Below, piece by piece: positions 53,091 through 61,942 of a stretch of DNA of 64,000 nucleotides. A program made the position numbers and the translations under genes. How positions within the stretch are numbered: the first letter of the stretch is position 1; each line of letters opens with the position of its first letter. The DNA is from Paracoccus salsus (GTDB lineage Bacteria; Pseudomonadota; Alphaproteobacteria; Rhodobacterales; Rhodobacteraceae): positions 62,001-126,000 of the forward strand of contig NZ_JAKGGD010000006.1 of the NCBI RefSeq assembly GCF_021556615.1, read 5' to 3'. The notes under the pieces were generated by a model. The model did not search any database. It saw only the letters and a program-made list of their open reading frames with translations, and was not told where the DNA came from.

Positions 53091-54560
53091 ATGGCGATCA
53101 ACCTGTCCCAATCCACGCTTGCCGATCTTCCCGATGCGGTCGGCAGACCCGGCTATGACCGCGCCGCGATGACGCCGGGCATCCTGCATGTCGGCGTGGG
53201 GAATTTTCACCGCGCGCATATGGCGTGGTATCTGGATCAGCTGTTCGAGCGGGGAGAAGCGCATGACTGGGCCGTGGTCGGCGCCGGCGTGCGTCCCGGC
53301 GATGCCGCGATGCGCGACCGGCTGGCGGCGCAGGACTGGCTGACCACGGTGGTCGAGCTGGACCCCAGCGGCCTGCACGCGCGCGTCATCGGCTCGATGG
53401 TCGATTTCGTCGCGGTTGATCCGCACCGGGTGATCGAGGCGATGGCGGCTCCGGCGATCCGGATCGTGTCGCTGACCATCACCGAGGGCGGCTATTACGT
53501 CGATGCCAAGACCGACGGTTTCAACGCGGCCCATCCCGACATGGCGCATGATGCGGCCCATCCGGACTCGCCGCGAACCGTGTTCGGCATGATCCTGGCC
53601 GCCCTGCGCAGGCGACGCGAGGCAGGCACGGCGCCGTTCACCGTCCTGTCCTGTGACAACCTGCCGGAAAACGGCCATGTCTGCGCCCGCACGGTCACCG
53701 AACTGGCCCAGCTGTCGGACCCCGCGCTTGCCGAATGGATCCGCCAGACCATCGCCTTTCCCAATTCCATGGTGGACTGCATCACCCCGGCAACCTCGGA
53801 TCGCGAGCGCGCGCTTGTCCGCGACAGTTTCGGCATCGCCGATGCGGCTCCGGTCGTGTGCGAACCCTTCCGGCAATGGGTGCTCGAGGACAATTTCCCG
53901 CAAGGCCGCCCGCCCCTGGAACATGTCGGAGCCGAGTTTGTCGCCGATGTCGGCAGGCACGAGTTGATGAAGCTGCGGATCCTGAATGGCGGCCACGCCG
54001 CGATCGCCTATCCTTCGGCGCTTCTGGGCCATCATTTCGTGCATGACGCCATGGCCGATCCGCAGATCGAAGCCTGGTTGCGTGCGCTGGAATCGCGCGA
54101 GATCATTCCGACCCTGGCCGCCATTCCCGGCGTCGATTACGACGCGTATCTGGACCTGATCATCAGCCGATTCGCCAATCCCCGGATCGGCGACACGATC
54201 CCCCGGCTTTGCTTCGACGGCGCGAACCGGCAGCCGAAATTCATCCTGCCGACCCTTCAGGACGCGCTGCGCCATGATCGCGGCATCGACGGCCTTGCAC
54301 AGGAGGTCGCGTTCTGGTGCCGCTATTGCGAACGGGTGGACGAGGCCGGGAACGAGATCGCCCCGAACGACGATGACAGCGACGCCCTGCGCGACCTTGC
54401 GATGGCCGCCCGCAGCGACCCGGCGGCCTTCCTGGGAAACCGGGCCGTCTTCGGACCGCTGGCCGACAACCCGCGCTTTCAGGAAGCCTTCGCCCGCAAG
54501 CTGACGCTGCTGCGCGAACAGGGTGTCCGCAAGGCGATAGACATCTTTCTGGCAGGCTGA
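53091..54560 (+). CDS. mtlK: Mannitol 2-dehydrogenase
   Basis: A 489-residue long-chain mannitol/polyol dehydrogenase that oxidises mannitol (and often arabitol or sorbitol) to the ketose with NAD. The N-terminal domain has GILHVGVGNFHRAH and the catalytic region is MKLRILNGGHAAIAYP, containing the K-x4-N-x2-H pattern. It follows smoK after 142 bp with AAAGGG upstream. In Rhodobacter an SDR sorbitol dehydrogenase (smoS) sits at this junction; none is present here. Confidence 0.94.
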   Translation: MAINLSQSTLADLPDAVGRPGYDRAAMTPGILHVGVGNFHRAHMAWYLDQLFERGEAHDWAVVGAGVRPGDAAMRDRLAAQDWLTTVVELDPSGLHARVIGSMVDFVAVDPHRVIEAMAAPAIRIVSLTITEGGYYVDAKTDGFNAAHPDMAHDAAHPDSPRTVFGMILAALRRRREAGTAPFTVLSCDNLPENGHVCARTVTELAQLSDPALAEWIRQTIAFPNSMVDCITPATSDRERALVRDSFGIADAAPVVCEPFRQWVLEDNFPQGRPPLEHVGAEFVADVGRHELMKLRILNGGHAAIAYPSALLGHHFVHDAMADPQIEAWLRALESREIIPTLAAIPGVDYDAYLDLIISRFANPRIGDTIPRLCFDGANRQPKFILPTLQDALRHDRGIDGLAQEVAFWCRYCERVDEAGNEIAPNDDDSDALRDLAMAARSDPAAFLGNRAVFGPLADNPRFQEAFARKLTLLREQGVRKAIDIFLAG

Positions 54561-54584
54561 TCCGTCGGGCCAGGCAGGCCGGGG

Positions 54585-54616
54585 GACAGGGGCCGGCCTG
54601 TCCGGGGGCCCCTGTC
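54585..54616 (+). terminator. Stem-loop after mtlK
   Basis: GACAGGGGCC and GGCCCCTGTC form a perfect 10-bp stem around a 12-nt GC-rich loop. No T-run follows, so termination there would be Rho-assisted at best. Confidence 0.45.
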
Positions 54617-54670
54617 TGAGGCGCGGCAGGCCGTGAGCCGTTTCGTACACGCACATATTCGCATTTCCGA

Positions 54671-54699
54671 TTGACGCGGCGCGGCCGACAGTCAAGCAT
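54671..54699 (+). promoter_or_regulatory. Possible promoter of the ccdA-like gene
   Basis: TTGACG (54671-54676) and AAGCAT (54694-54699) are 17 bp apart; TTGAC and GTCAA also form a wide inverted repeat. The ATG follows at 54723. Confidence 0.4.
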
Positions 54700-54722
54700 C
54701 GCGCCCGGAAGGGGGAACCGCG

Positions 54723-55460
54723 ATGCTTGATATCGGCTACTGGGGTGCGTTCGTGGCGGGCATCCTCTCCTTCCTGTCGCCCTGCATCCTGCCGATGGTT
54801 CCGTTCTATCTGTCCTACATGGCCGGCCTTTCGATCGCCGAGTTGCGCGAGGACGGCCGGATCGCGCCCGGCGCGCAGCGTCGCCTGATCGCCTCGGCCG
54901 TGGCCTTCGCCCTGGGGGTGACCACGATCTTTGTCCTCCTGGGTCTGGGCGCGACCGCCCTGGGCCAGGTTTTTGCGCAATGGCGACAGCAGCTTGCCTA
55001 CGTCGCCGCCGCGATCCTGCTGGTTTTCGGACTGCATTTTCTGGGCGTGATCCGGATTGCCTTCCTGTATCGAGAAGCCCGTCTCGAGGGGCCGGCGAAA
55101 CCTTCGGGCCTGATCGGCGCTTATGCGATGGGGCTGGCTTTCGGCTTTGGCTGGACACCCTGCGTCGGACCCGTCCTGACCGCGGTTCTGATGGTCGCCT
55201 CGGGCTCTGGCGACCTGTGGCGCGGCGGCACGCTTCTGCTGGTTTACGGTCTTGCGATGACGGCGCCCTTCGTGCTGGCGGCCTTCTTCGCAGGGCCGTT
55301 TCTGGCATGGGCAAGCCGCAACCGGAAATACCTGGGCTATGTGGAAAAGGTGATGGGTGTTATGCTCATCCTGTTTGCGATCCTCATCGCCACCAATACC
55401 GTGAACCTGATCGCAGACTGGCTGCTTCGGAATTTCGACTGGTCCGCCACGCTTGCCTGA
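54723..55460 (+). CDS. CcdA/SoxV-like thiol-disulfide transporter
   Basis: A 245-residue membrane protein of the DsbD transmembrane family with six helices. It carries electrons from cytoplasmic thioredoxin to periplasmic thiol proteins through the two cysteines in SFLSPCILPMVP and GWTPCVGPVLTA. The length and the following SoxW-like gene match the soxVW pair of Paracoccus, but no other sox genes are in view, so cytochrome c maturation (CcdA) is an equal possibility. Confidence 0.9.
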   Translation: MLDIGYWGAFVAGILSFLSPCILPMVPFYLSYMAGLSIAELREDGRIAPGAQRRLIASAVAFALGVTTIFVLLGLGATALGQVFAQWRQQLAYVAAAILLVFGLHFLGVIRIAFLYREARLEGPAKPSGLIGAYAMGLAFGFGWTPCVGPVLTAVLMVASGSGDLWRGGTLLLVYGLAMTAPFVLAAFFAGPFLAWASRNRKYLGYVEKVMGVMLILFAILIATNTVNLIADWLLRNFDWSATLA

Positions 55461-55471
55461 CAGAGGACACG

Positions 55472-56032
55472 ATGACGGGATTTCTGCGAAACACGGTCGC
55501 TGCGCTGTTTCTGGCGCTGCCGGTGCATGCCGCGAGCATCGGCGATGACGGGCTGCACGACCAGCCCTGGATCCGCGAGACCTTCAAGGATCTGCGCGAG
55601 GATCTGGACGAGGCCAATGCCGAAGGCAAGCGGCTGCTGATCCTGATCGAGCAGCGCGGCTGCATCTATTGCCGCGAGATGCATGAAGAGGTGTTCGCGG
55701 ACCCGGCCGTCGCGCAAGACATCACCGACAATTTCTTCGTCATCCAGATGAACATGTTCGGCGATGTCGCGGTGACGGATTTCGACGGCACCGAGTTGCC
55801 CGAAAAAGAGATGTCGAACCGGTGGGGCGCGATGTTCACGCCGACCATGATCTTCCTGCCCGAAGACGTGCCAGAGGGTCAGACCGCAGCCCAGGCGGCG
55901 GTTGCGGTCATGCCCGGGGCGTTTTCGAAGGACGTGACAGCGTCTTTGCTGGAATGGGTTCGTGATCATGGCTACGAAACCGGGCAGCATTTTCAGAACT
56001 ATCTGTCCGAAAAGGCGAAAAAGGGAAAGTGA
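55472..56032 (+). CDS. Periplasmic thioredoxin-like protein, SoxW type
   Basis: A 186-residue exported thioredoxin-fold protein with signal peptide (FLRNTVAALFLALPVHA) and active site CIYC in EQRGCIYCREMH. The region MFTPTMIFLPED is the cis-proline loop. It lies 11 nt after the CcdA/SoxV-like gene, which would keep it reduced. Frames open further upstream belong to the shadow of that gene. Confidence 0.88.
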   Translation: MTGFLRNTVAALFLALPVHAASIGDDGLHDQPWIRETFKDLREDLDEANAEGKRLLILIEQRGCIYCREMHEEVFADPAVAQDITDNFFVIQMNMFGDVAVTDFDGTELPEKEMSNRWGAMFTPTMIFLPEDVPEGQTAAQAAVAVMPGAFSKDVTASLLEWVRDHGYETGQHFQNYLSEKAKKGK

Positions 56033-56057
56033 CGCGCACAGCCGGTGCGGCTGCGCT

Positions 56058-56095
<38 letters not shown>

Positions 56096-56164
56096 CCGCG
56101 CGGTGCCGGAATTCGGCTGGCGCCGATCCGCTGACCGCGACACGGCGCCAGCGTCCAGGGGGCA

Positions 56165-56530
56165 TCAGTCCCGCGCTGTCTCGTGCAGGTAGTGCCGCAC
56201 CGCAGTCGCAACATGCCTGAACCGGTCACCGCCCAGATTCTTGCCGCCATACCAGCGCGTGACGACCACCACATGGTCATGCAGTTCCGCCCGTTCCAGC
56301 ATCTGCAGGATCAGCGCGCCCGCGCCCGCCTCGCCGTCATCGTCCCTGAACGGCTCGCCGGACAGGACGGCGGCCCAGCTGTTATGCGTGGCCCTGGCAA
56401 ACCGCTTGGTGCGCTTCAGCGCCACCAGCAGTGCCGCCGCCTCGGCCCGGTTCGTCGCCGGCCCGCCCGAGACCGCGTATTTCGACCCGCGATCCGAGAT
56501 GATCCTGTCGTAGACACGAAGCCCGGTCAT
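56165..56530 (-). CDS. YigZ/IMPACT-family protein (short form)
   Basis: A 121-residue protein with the UPF0029/IMPACT core: KRFARATHNSWA, DDDGEAGAG and VVVTRWYGGKNLGGDRF. E. coli YigZ is about 205 residues with an extra C-terminal domain, absent here; short single-domain members occur in Alphaproteobacteria. Function unsettled. The start at 56530 is directly preceded by a weak GGGACG. Confidence 0.82.
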   Translation of the reverse strand: MTGLRVYDRIISDRGSKYAVSGGPATNRAEAAALLVALKRTKRFARATHNSWAAVLSGEPFRDDDGEAGAGALILQMLERAELHDHVVVVTRWYGGKNLGGDRFRHVATAVRHYLHETARD

Positions 56531-56553
56531 CCGCGTCCCAAAGCTGTCTCGCA

Positions 56554-56600
56554 GGGGGTCCGGGGGGCGCGCAGCCCCCCGGCGGTCGCGGGACGCAAGG
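56554..56600 (+). repeat. Dispersed GC-rich palindrome, copy 3
   Basis: GGGGGTCCGGGGGGC, short loop, GCCCCCCGGCG, then GTCGCGGGACGCAAGG. It lies between the YigZ-like gene and the MetX-fold hydrolase gene, both on the minus strand. Confidence 0.8.
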
Positions 56601-56615
56601 CGGATGCCCTGGCGT

Positions 56616-57788
56616 TCATTCGGCGTTCAGGAAGGCCCGGATCCGGTCACTCGCCTGGGCAATATTCAGGACCCCGTCCAGATGCCCGCGCGTGCCTTCC
56701 AGTTCGACGATCTCGACCGATGTGCCGGCGGACCTGATGATCGCGCCCGTCTCGCGCACGGCATTCCCCGGAAAGACCAGATCCTCGTCGGTATGGATCA
56801 GCATCACCGGCACGTCGATGTCCAGCAGACCCTGATACAGCCCGTCTTCGGGATGACCCGCGACGAAAAGCTGGTTGGCCTTGGCCAGATACAGGAAGTG
56901 ATTGGCGTCCGAAATCCGCGCCCGGGCCGCGCCGGCCGCATCCAGGGCCGAGACGACGGCGAACTCGTTCTGCCAGCTTGCAGCGGGATCCTTGCCCTCC
57001 TCGGCCCAGCTGCGACCGAACACCCCGTTCGCCCACTCGGCGGATTGCGCGTGCAGCGTCACGATCTTCAGCGCCTGGGCCAGCCCGGCCTCGGGCGCGG
57101 CGCCGCCGTGGTAGTCGCCGCCATTCCAGTTCGGATCCAGCCGGATCGGCGCGGCCCAGATATCCAGCCAGGCGATCAGGTCGGCATCCGCCCATCCCGA
57201 CGCGATCACCGGGATCACCCTTCCCAGCAGGTCGGGATAGCGCGCCGCCCATTCATAGCTTTGCAATCCGCCCATCGAGGCGCCCATCACTGCATGCCAT
57301 CTGCCGATCCCCAACTGCTCCATCAGGCCCTTCTGCGTGTCCACGAAATCGCCGATGGTCAGGATCGGAAAGTCCATCCCCCAGGGCTCTCCGGTGGCCG
57401 GATTGGTCGTCGCGGGTCCGGTCGTGATGACATTCGGATCATGCGCCCCCAGATTGACCGGACTGTCGACCGAGACCACGAACCACTTGTCCGTGTCGAT
57501 CGGTTTGCCCGACCCGATGATCGCGTCCCAATAGCCGGGCGCCGCATCGTCCGGGGCGTATTTGCCGGCGGCATGGCTGGTGCCGCTGAAATAATGCGGG
57601 ATCAGGATGGCGTTGTCCGCGGCCTCGTTCAGCGTGCCATATGTCTCGTATCCCAGCCGCATCTCGGGGATCACCTCGCCGCCGCGGGTGGTGAAGTCGG
57701 TCAGGGTGAATTCCTGCTTCTCGACCAGCGGTTCATAGGCGGCCGCCGGTCCGGCCAGCAGCGCGGCGATCAGGATCATGGGGCGCAT
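56616..57788 (-). CDS. Secreted alpha/beta hydrolase of the homoserine O-acetyltransferase fold
   Basis: A 390-residue protein of the MetX-like alpha/beta hydrolase family. The nucleophile is the Ser in VMGASMGGLQSYEWA; the late aspartate and histidine are in HTDEDLVFP and TRGHLDG. Unlike true MetX, it begins with a signal peptide (MRPMILIAALLAGPAAAYE) and is therefore periplasmic or secreted, where acetyl-CoA is absent. A hydrolase or esterase role is more likely than methionine synthesis. GGGAGG lies 6 nt before the ATG. Confidence 0.85.
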   Translation of the reverse strand: MRPMILIAALLAGPAAAYEPLVEKQEFTLTDFTTRGGEVIPEMRLGYETYGTLNEAADNAILIPHYFSGTSHAAGKYAPDDAAPGYWDAIIGSGKPIDTDKWFVVSVDSPVNLGAHDPNVITTGPATTNPATGEPWGMDFPILTIGDFVDTQKGLMEQLGIGRWHAVMGASMGGLQSYEWAARYPDLLGRVIPVIASGWADADLIAWLDIWAAPIRLDPNWNGGDYHGGAAPEAGLAQALKIVTLHAQSAEWANGVFGRSWAEEGKDPAASWQNEFAVVSALDAAGAARARISDANHFLYLAKANQLFVAGHPEDGLYQGLLDIDVPVMLIHTDEDLVFPGNAVRETGAIIRSAGTSVEIVELEGTRGHLDGVLNIAQASDRIRAFLNAE

Positions 57789-57854
57789 CTTGGTCCTCCC
57801 TCGGTCATGCCGGGGCCATCGAACATCGGCATGCCCGGAAAGTCCAGCACCGGC

Positions 57855-58277
57855 TCAGCCGCGGCGGCGGCGCACATACAGTTCCAGCCGATGGTGCACG
57901 ATCTCGAAGCCCATCTCGGCCGCGATCTCGGCCTGAAGCCGTTCGATCCGGTCATGGGTGAACTCCATCACCTCGCCGGTCTCGACATCGATCATGTGGT
58001 CATGATGGCGCTGGTCCGCCGCCTCCCATCGCGCCGGCTGGTCCCTGAATTCCAGCTTTGCGATCACCCCCTGGGTCTGCAGCGTGGTCAGCGTGCGATA
58101 CACCGTCGCCAGCGACACCCCTGCCCCGGCGGCCTCGGCCCGGGCGTGCAGCTCGGCCGCGTCGGGATGGTCCTCGCTGCCCGCGATCACCCGCAGCAGG
58201 GCCGCGCGCTGCCGCGTCACCCGCACACCGGCGTCCCGCAGGGCCGTTTCCAGTTCTTTCGCACGGCGTTCGGTCAT
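57855..58277 (-). CDS. Fur-family metal regulator (probably Mur/Fur)
   Basis: A 140-residue Fur-family repressor with winged helix (VSLATVYRTLTTLQTQGVI, about 54-72) and the metal motif HHDHMIDVETGEVMEF starting at residue 91. It has no CxxC pairs, so the structural zinc site of Zur/classic Fur is lacking, as in alphaproteobacterial Mur/Fur proteins. Divergence from sitABCD and the inverted repeats between them point to manganese- or iron-dependent repression. Confidence 0.88.
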   Translation of the reverse strand: MTERRAKELETALRDAGVRVTRQRAALLRVIAGSEDHPDAAELHARAEAAGAGVSLATVYRTLTTLQTQGVIAKLEFRDQPARWEAADQRHHDHMIDVETGEVMEFTHDRIERLQAEIAAEMGFEIVHHRLELYVRRRRG

Positions 58278-58303
58278 GGGGATGTCATGCCTGAACCCGG
58301 GCC

Positions 58304-58326
58304 CAGTTGCAACTGAATCGCAACTG
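58304..58326. promoter_or_regulatory. Inverted-repeat operator 1 (Mur/Fur-like) in the fur-sitA region
   Basis: CAGTTGC at 58304-58310 and GCAACTG at 58320-58326 are exact inverted copies. The central TGCAACTGAATCGCA follows the TGC-N9-GCA layout of manganese-responsive sites. Confidence 0.6.
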
Positions 58327-58334
58327 TTGACAGT

Positions 58335-58349
58335 TGCGAACTATTCGCA
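58335..58349. promoter_or_regulatory. Inverted-repeat operator 2 (Mur/Fur-like) in the fur-sitA region
   Basis: TGCGAACTATTCGCA is a perfect 6-3-6 palindrome 12 nt before the sitA start codon and next to a TTGACA at 58327. It has the same TGC-N9-GCA frame as operator 1. Both sites lie within the 84 bp between divergent genes. Confidence 0.65.
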
Positions 58350-58361
58350 GAAAAGCGGCAC

Positions 58362-59252
58362 ATGAACCGTTTTCTCGCCATTCTGATGATCTGCCTCGGG
58401 CTGCCCGTCAGCGTTGCTGCCGAACCGTCGGGCGACCGGCTGAAGATCGCCACCACCTTCACGATCATTGCCGACATGGCGGGCAATGTCGCCGGCGACC
58501 TGGCGGTGATCGAATCGATCACCCGGCCCGGCGCGGACATCCACAATTACCAACCCACCCCGCAGGATCTGGTCCGCGCCAGCGGCGCTGACCTGATCCT
58601 GGCCAATGGTCTCAATCTCGAATTGTGGTTCCAGCAATTTCTGGACAAGCTTGGCGATGTCCCGACGGCGGTCGTCAGCGACGGCATCGCGCCGGTGGCG
58701 ATCCAAGGAGGCGACTACGATGGAAAGCCGAACCCGCACGGCTGGATGGCGCTCGATTCGGCGCTGATCTATGTCGACAACATCGCCGCGGCGCTGGCCG
58801 GGCGCGATCCGGACAACGCCGCCACCTACATGGCCAATGCCGCGCGCTACAAGAGCCGCATCGCCGCGACCGTCGGACCGCTGCGCGACGCCGCGCGCGC
58901 GCTGCCCGAAAGCCGCCGCTGGCTGGTCACCTCGGAAGGCGCGTTTTCCTATCTGGCCCGCGATTTCCAGCTGAACGAACTTTTCCTGTGGCCGATCAAC
59001 GCCGATGCCCAGGGAACCCCCCAACAGGTCCGCCATGTCATCGACACGATCCGCCGGAACCAGGCCCCGGTGATCTTTTCGGAAAGCACCGTCTCCGACC
59101 GTCCTGCCCGAAGCATCGCGGCCGAGACCGGCGCGCGCTATGGCGGCGCGCTTTACGTCGACAGCCTGTCCGGCCCCGACGGGCCGGTGCCGACCTATCT
59201 CGACCTGCTGCGCGTCACCGCCGGCCGCATCGTCACGGAGCTTTCGAAATGA
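58362..59252 (+). CDS. sitA: Manganese/iron ABC transporter binding protein
   Basis: A 296-residue cluster A-I metal receptor (SitA/YfeA type) with a signal peptide ending near residue 20. Metal ligands fit H61 in ADIHNYQP and H126 in PNPHGWMA, with later Glu in FSESTVSD and Asp in LYVDSLSGP. The absence of a His-rich loop argues against a ZnuA zinc receptor. Confidence 0.92.
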   Translation: MNRFLAILMICLGLPVSVAAEPSGDRLKIATTFTIIADMAGNVAGDLAVIESITRPGADIHNYQPTPQDLVRASGADLILANGLNLELWFQQFLDKLGDVPTAVVSDGIAPVAIQGGDYDGKPNPHGWMALDSALIYVDNIAAALAGRDPDNAATYMANAARYKSRIAATVGPLRDAARALPESRRWLVTSEGAFSYLARDFQLNELFLWPINADAQGTPQQVRHVIDTIRRNQAPVIFSESTVSDRPARSIAAETGARYGGALYVDSLSGPDGPVPTYLDLLRVTAGRIVTELSK

Positions 59253-60097
59253 ACCAGGGAATCGAGGTCGATGATCTCACCGTCACCTATCGCAACGGGC
59301 ATACCGCACTGCGCGAGGCGGCCTTTTCCGTGCCCCCGGGCTCGGTCACCGCACTGGTTGGCGTGAACGGGGCCGGCAAGTCGACGCTGTTCAAGGCGCT
59401 GATGGGCTTCATCCCCGGTGCGCGCGGCCATGTCCGCATCCTCGGCCACGAGGTCGAGGACGCCTTGTCTCGCAACCTCGTCGCCTATGTTCCGCAGGCG
59501 GAAGAGGTCGACTGGTCGTTCCCGGTGCTGGTCGAGGACGTGGTGATGATGGGCCGCTATGGCCATATGGGCTTCCTGCGCCGGGCCCGCGCCGCCGACC
59601 GCCAGGCCGTCGACGAGGCGCTGGCGCGCGTGAACATGGCGGAATTCCGTCATCGCCAGATCGGCGAACTGTCGGGCGGCCAGAAGAAGCGCGTCTTCCT
59701 GGCCCGCGCGCTGGCCCAGGACGCCCGCGTGGTCCTGCTGGACGAGCCCTTCACCGGCGTGGACGTCAAGACCGAATACGCGATCATCGCCCTCTTGCGC
59801 GAGATGCGCGAGGAAGGCCGGGTGATGCTGGTCTCGACCCATGATCTGGGCTCGGTCCCCGAATATTGCGACCGCGTCGTGATGGTGAAGGGTACGGTGC
59901 TGGCCTCGGGGCCGACCGAAACCACATTCACCCCCGCCAATCTCAAGCGCGCCTTCGGTGGGGTTCTGCGCCATTTCGTCCTGGGCGGATCCGATCTGCA
60001 CGACGACCCCGACGAGCGCAGCGTCGATGTCTTCACCGACGACGAACGGCCGCTGATCTTCTATGACGACCGCCACCGCACGCGAGAGGGCAACTGA
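59249..60097 (+). CDS. sitB: Manganese/iron ABC transporter ATP-binding protein
   Basis: A 282-residue ATPase; Walker [10 protein letters not shown] (38-46), signature [15 protein letters not shown], Walker [15 protein letters not shown]-terminal Asp/His/Arg-rich tail of about 30 residues follows. It overlaps sitA by 4 nt. A palindromic repeat lies after its stop, inside the operon. Confidence 0.92.
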   Translation: MNQGIEVDDLTVTYRNGHTALREAAFSVPPGSVTALVGVNGAGKSTLFKALMGFIPGARGHVRILGHEVEDALSRNLVAYVPQAEEVDWSFPVLVEDVVMMGRYGHMGFLRRARAADRQAVDEALARVNMAEFRHRQIGELSGGQKKRVFLARALAQDARVVLLDEPFTGVDVKTEYAIIALLREMREEGRVMLVSTHDLGSVPEYCDRVVMVKGTVLASGPTETTFTPANLKRAFGGVLRHFVLGGSDLHDDPDERSVDVFTDDERPLIFYDDRHRTREGN

Positions 60098-60141
60098 TGC
60101 AGGCTCCGACCTTCATCGCCCTGCCCTGGCGCCAATTTTCC

Positions 60142-60186
60142 GGGGGGTCCGGGGGGCTGGCCCCCCGGCGATCGCGGGACGCAAGG
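60142..60186 (+). repeat. Dispersed GC-rich palindrome, copy 4, inside the sit operon
   Basis: GGGGGGTCCGGGGGGCTGG then CCCCCCGGCGATCGCGGGACGCAAGG; nearly the same as copies 2 and 3. It fills most of the 100-nt gap between sitB and sitC, whereas the other sit genes overlap. Confidence 0.82.
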
Positions 60187-60197
60187 AATGTGCTGCA

Positions 60198-61058
60198 ATG
60201 CTCGACACACTTCTGATCCCGTTCACCTATGGCTACATGGCAAGCGCCATCTGGGTGTCGGCGCTCGTCGGCGCGGTCTGCGCCTTCCTGTCGGCCTACC
60301 TGATGCTCAAGGGCTGGTCCCTGATCGGCGACGCGCTGTCGCATTCGATCGTGCCGGGCGTCGCCGGCGCATACATGCTGGGCTTGCCCTTCGCCATCGG
60401 CGCGTTCCTGTCGGGCGGCCTTGCCGCGCTGACGATGCTGTTTCTGAACAACCGGACCGGCCTGCGCGAGGACGCCATCATCGGGCTGATCTTCACCAGC
60501 TTCTTCGGGGTCGGCCTGTTCATGGTCTCGCTGAACCCGGTCGCCGTCGACCTGCAGGCGATCACGATGGGCAATATCCTCGCAATCTCGCCAGGCGACA
60601 CGCTGCAACTCGCCATCATCGGCGGCGTCTCGCTGCTGATCCTGCTGGCGAAATGGCGCGACCTCATGGTGGTCTTCTTCGACGAGAGCCACGCCCGCAC
60701 GGTCGGGCTGCACCCCAACCGGCTGCGCGTGCTGTTCTTCACCCTTCTGGCCGCCTGCACGGTCGCCGCGATGCAGACCGTCGGGGCCTTCCTCGTGATC
60801 GCCCTGGTCGTCACGCCGGGGGCCACCGCCTATCTGCTGACCGACCGCTTTCCGCGCCTGATCGCGCTGTCGGTGGCCATCGGGTCGCTGACATCAGGCT
60901 TCGGCGCCTATCTCAGCTTCTTCCTTGATGGGGCGACCGGCGGGGTGATTGTCCTCATGCAGACGCTGATCTTCCTTCTGACCTTCACCTTCGCCCCGAC
61001 CCATGGCGCGCTGGCCGCCCGGTCGCGCGCCCGCAAGGCACTGGAGCGTCTGACATGA
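60198..61058 (+). CDS. sitC: Manganese/iron ABC transporter permease SitC
   Basis: A 286-residue ABC-3 family permease with about eight helices (YLMLKGWSLIGDALSHSIVPG, VGAFLVIALVVTPGATAYLL). The ATG at 60198 begins the first helix region; upstream in-frame sequence is antisense-like and covers the repeat. It overlaps sitD by 4 nt. Confidence 0.92.
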   Translation: MLDTLLIPFTYGYMASAIWVSALVGAVCAFLSAYLMLKGWSLIGDALSHSIVPGVAGAYMLGLPFAIGAFLSGGLAALTMLFLNNRTGLREDAIIGLIFTSFFGVGLFMVSLNPVAVDLQAITMGNILAISPGDTLQLAIIGGVSLLILLAKWRDLMVVFFDESHARTVGLHPNRLRVLFFTLLAACTVAAMQTVGAFLVIALVVTPGATAYLLTDRFPRLIALSVAIGSLTSGFGAYLSFFLDGATGGVIVLMQTLIFLLTFTFAPTHGALAARSRARKALERLT

Positions 61059-61882
61059 GCTGGCTGACCGCACCCTTCGCCTTCGGTTTCATGGTCGAGG
61101 CGGCGCTGATCGCGCTGATCATCGCGATTCCGGCGGCGCTTCTCAGTTGCTTCCTGGTCCTGAAGGGCTGGTCGCTGATGGGTGACGGCATCAGCCATGC
61201 GGTGCTTCCAGGAATCGTGCTGGCCTATATCGCCGGCATTCCGCTGCTGATCGGCGCCTTTGCGGCCGGGATGATCTGCGCGTTGGGGGCCGGGTGGCTG
61301 GACGCCAACAGCCGGATCAAGCAGGACACGGCGCTGGGGATCGTCATGTCCGGCATGTTCGGGCTTGGCATCGTGATCTACACCCAGATTCCGTCGGACG
61401 CGCATCTGGACCATATCCTGTTCGGCAATATACTGGGCGTCGGCCGCGACGATTTCATGTCGGCCGGGGCGATCGCTGCGGCGGTCAGCCTGATCCTGAT
61501 CCTGAAATGGCGCGATTTCGCGATGCTTGCCTTCGACCCGGTGCAATCCAGGGTTTCGGGTCTGTCGGTGCGGCTGCTGCAATATGGCCTTCTGGCGATG
61601 ATCTCGGCCTGCGTCGTGGCGATGCTGTCGGCGGTCGGCATCATCCTGTCGGTGGCGCTGCTGATCGCGCCCGGCGCCATCGCCTTCCTGCTGACGCGCC
61701 GGCTTCAGGCGATGCTTGCCATGGCGGTCGCGGTCGCGGTGTTTTCCGGTCTGGGGGGCGTCTGGGCAAGCTTCTGGCTGGACAGCGCACCGGCCCCGAC
61801 CATCGTCCTGGTCCTGACGGCGCTGTTCATCCTGGCTTTCCTGTGGCGGCAGATTGCCGCGCGCCGGTCCGGCGGCGCCTGA
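61055..61882 (+). CDS. sitD: Manganese/iron ABC transporter permease SitD
   Basis: A 275-residue paralogue of SitC (FLVLKGWSLMGDGISHAVLPG and VGIILSVALLIAPGAIAFLL in matching positions). Two different ABC-3 permeases are typical of SitABCD and not of ZnuABC. Last gene of the operon. Confidence 0.92.
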   Translation: MSWLTAPFAFGFMVEAALIALIIAIPAALLSCFLVLKGWSLMGDGISHAVLPGIVLAYIAGIPLLIGAFAAGMICALGAGWLDANSRIKQDTALGIVMSGMFGLGIVIYTQIPSDAHLDHILFGNILGVGRDDFMSAGAIAAAVSLILILKWRDFAMLAFDPVQSRVSGLSVRLLQYGLLAMISACVVAMLSAVGIILSVALLIAPGAIAFLLTRRLQAMLAMAVAVAVFSGLGGVWASFWLDSAPAPTIVLVLTALFILAFLWRQIAARRSGGA

Positions 61883-61942
61883 CCCCTTCCGCGTCGGGCT
61901 GTATCGTGGCAGCGTGTTTGCGCCGACACAAGGGGATCCGCC

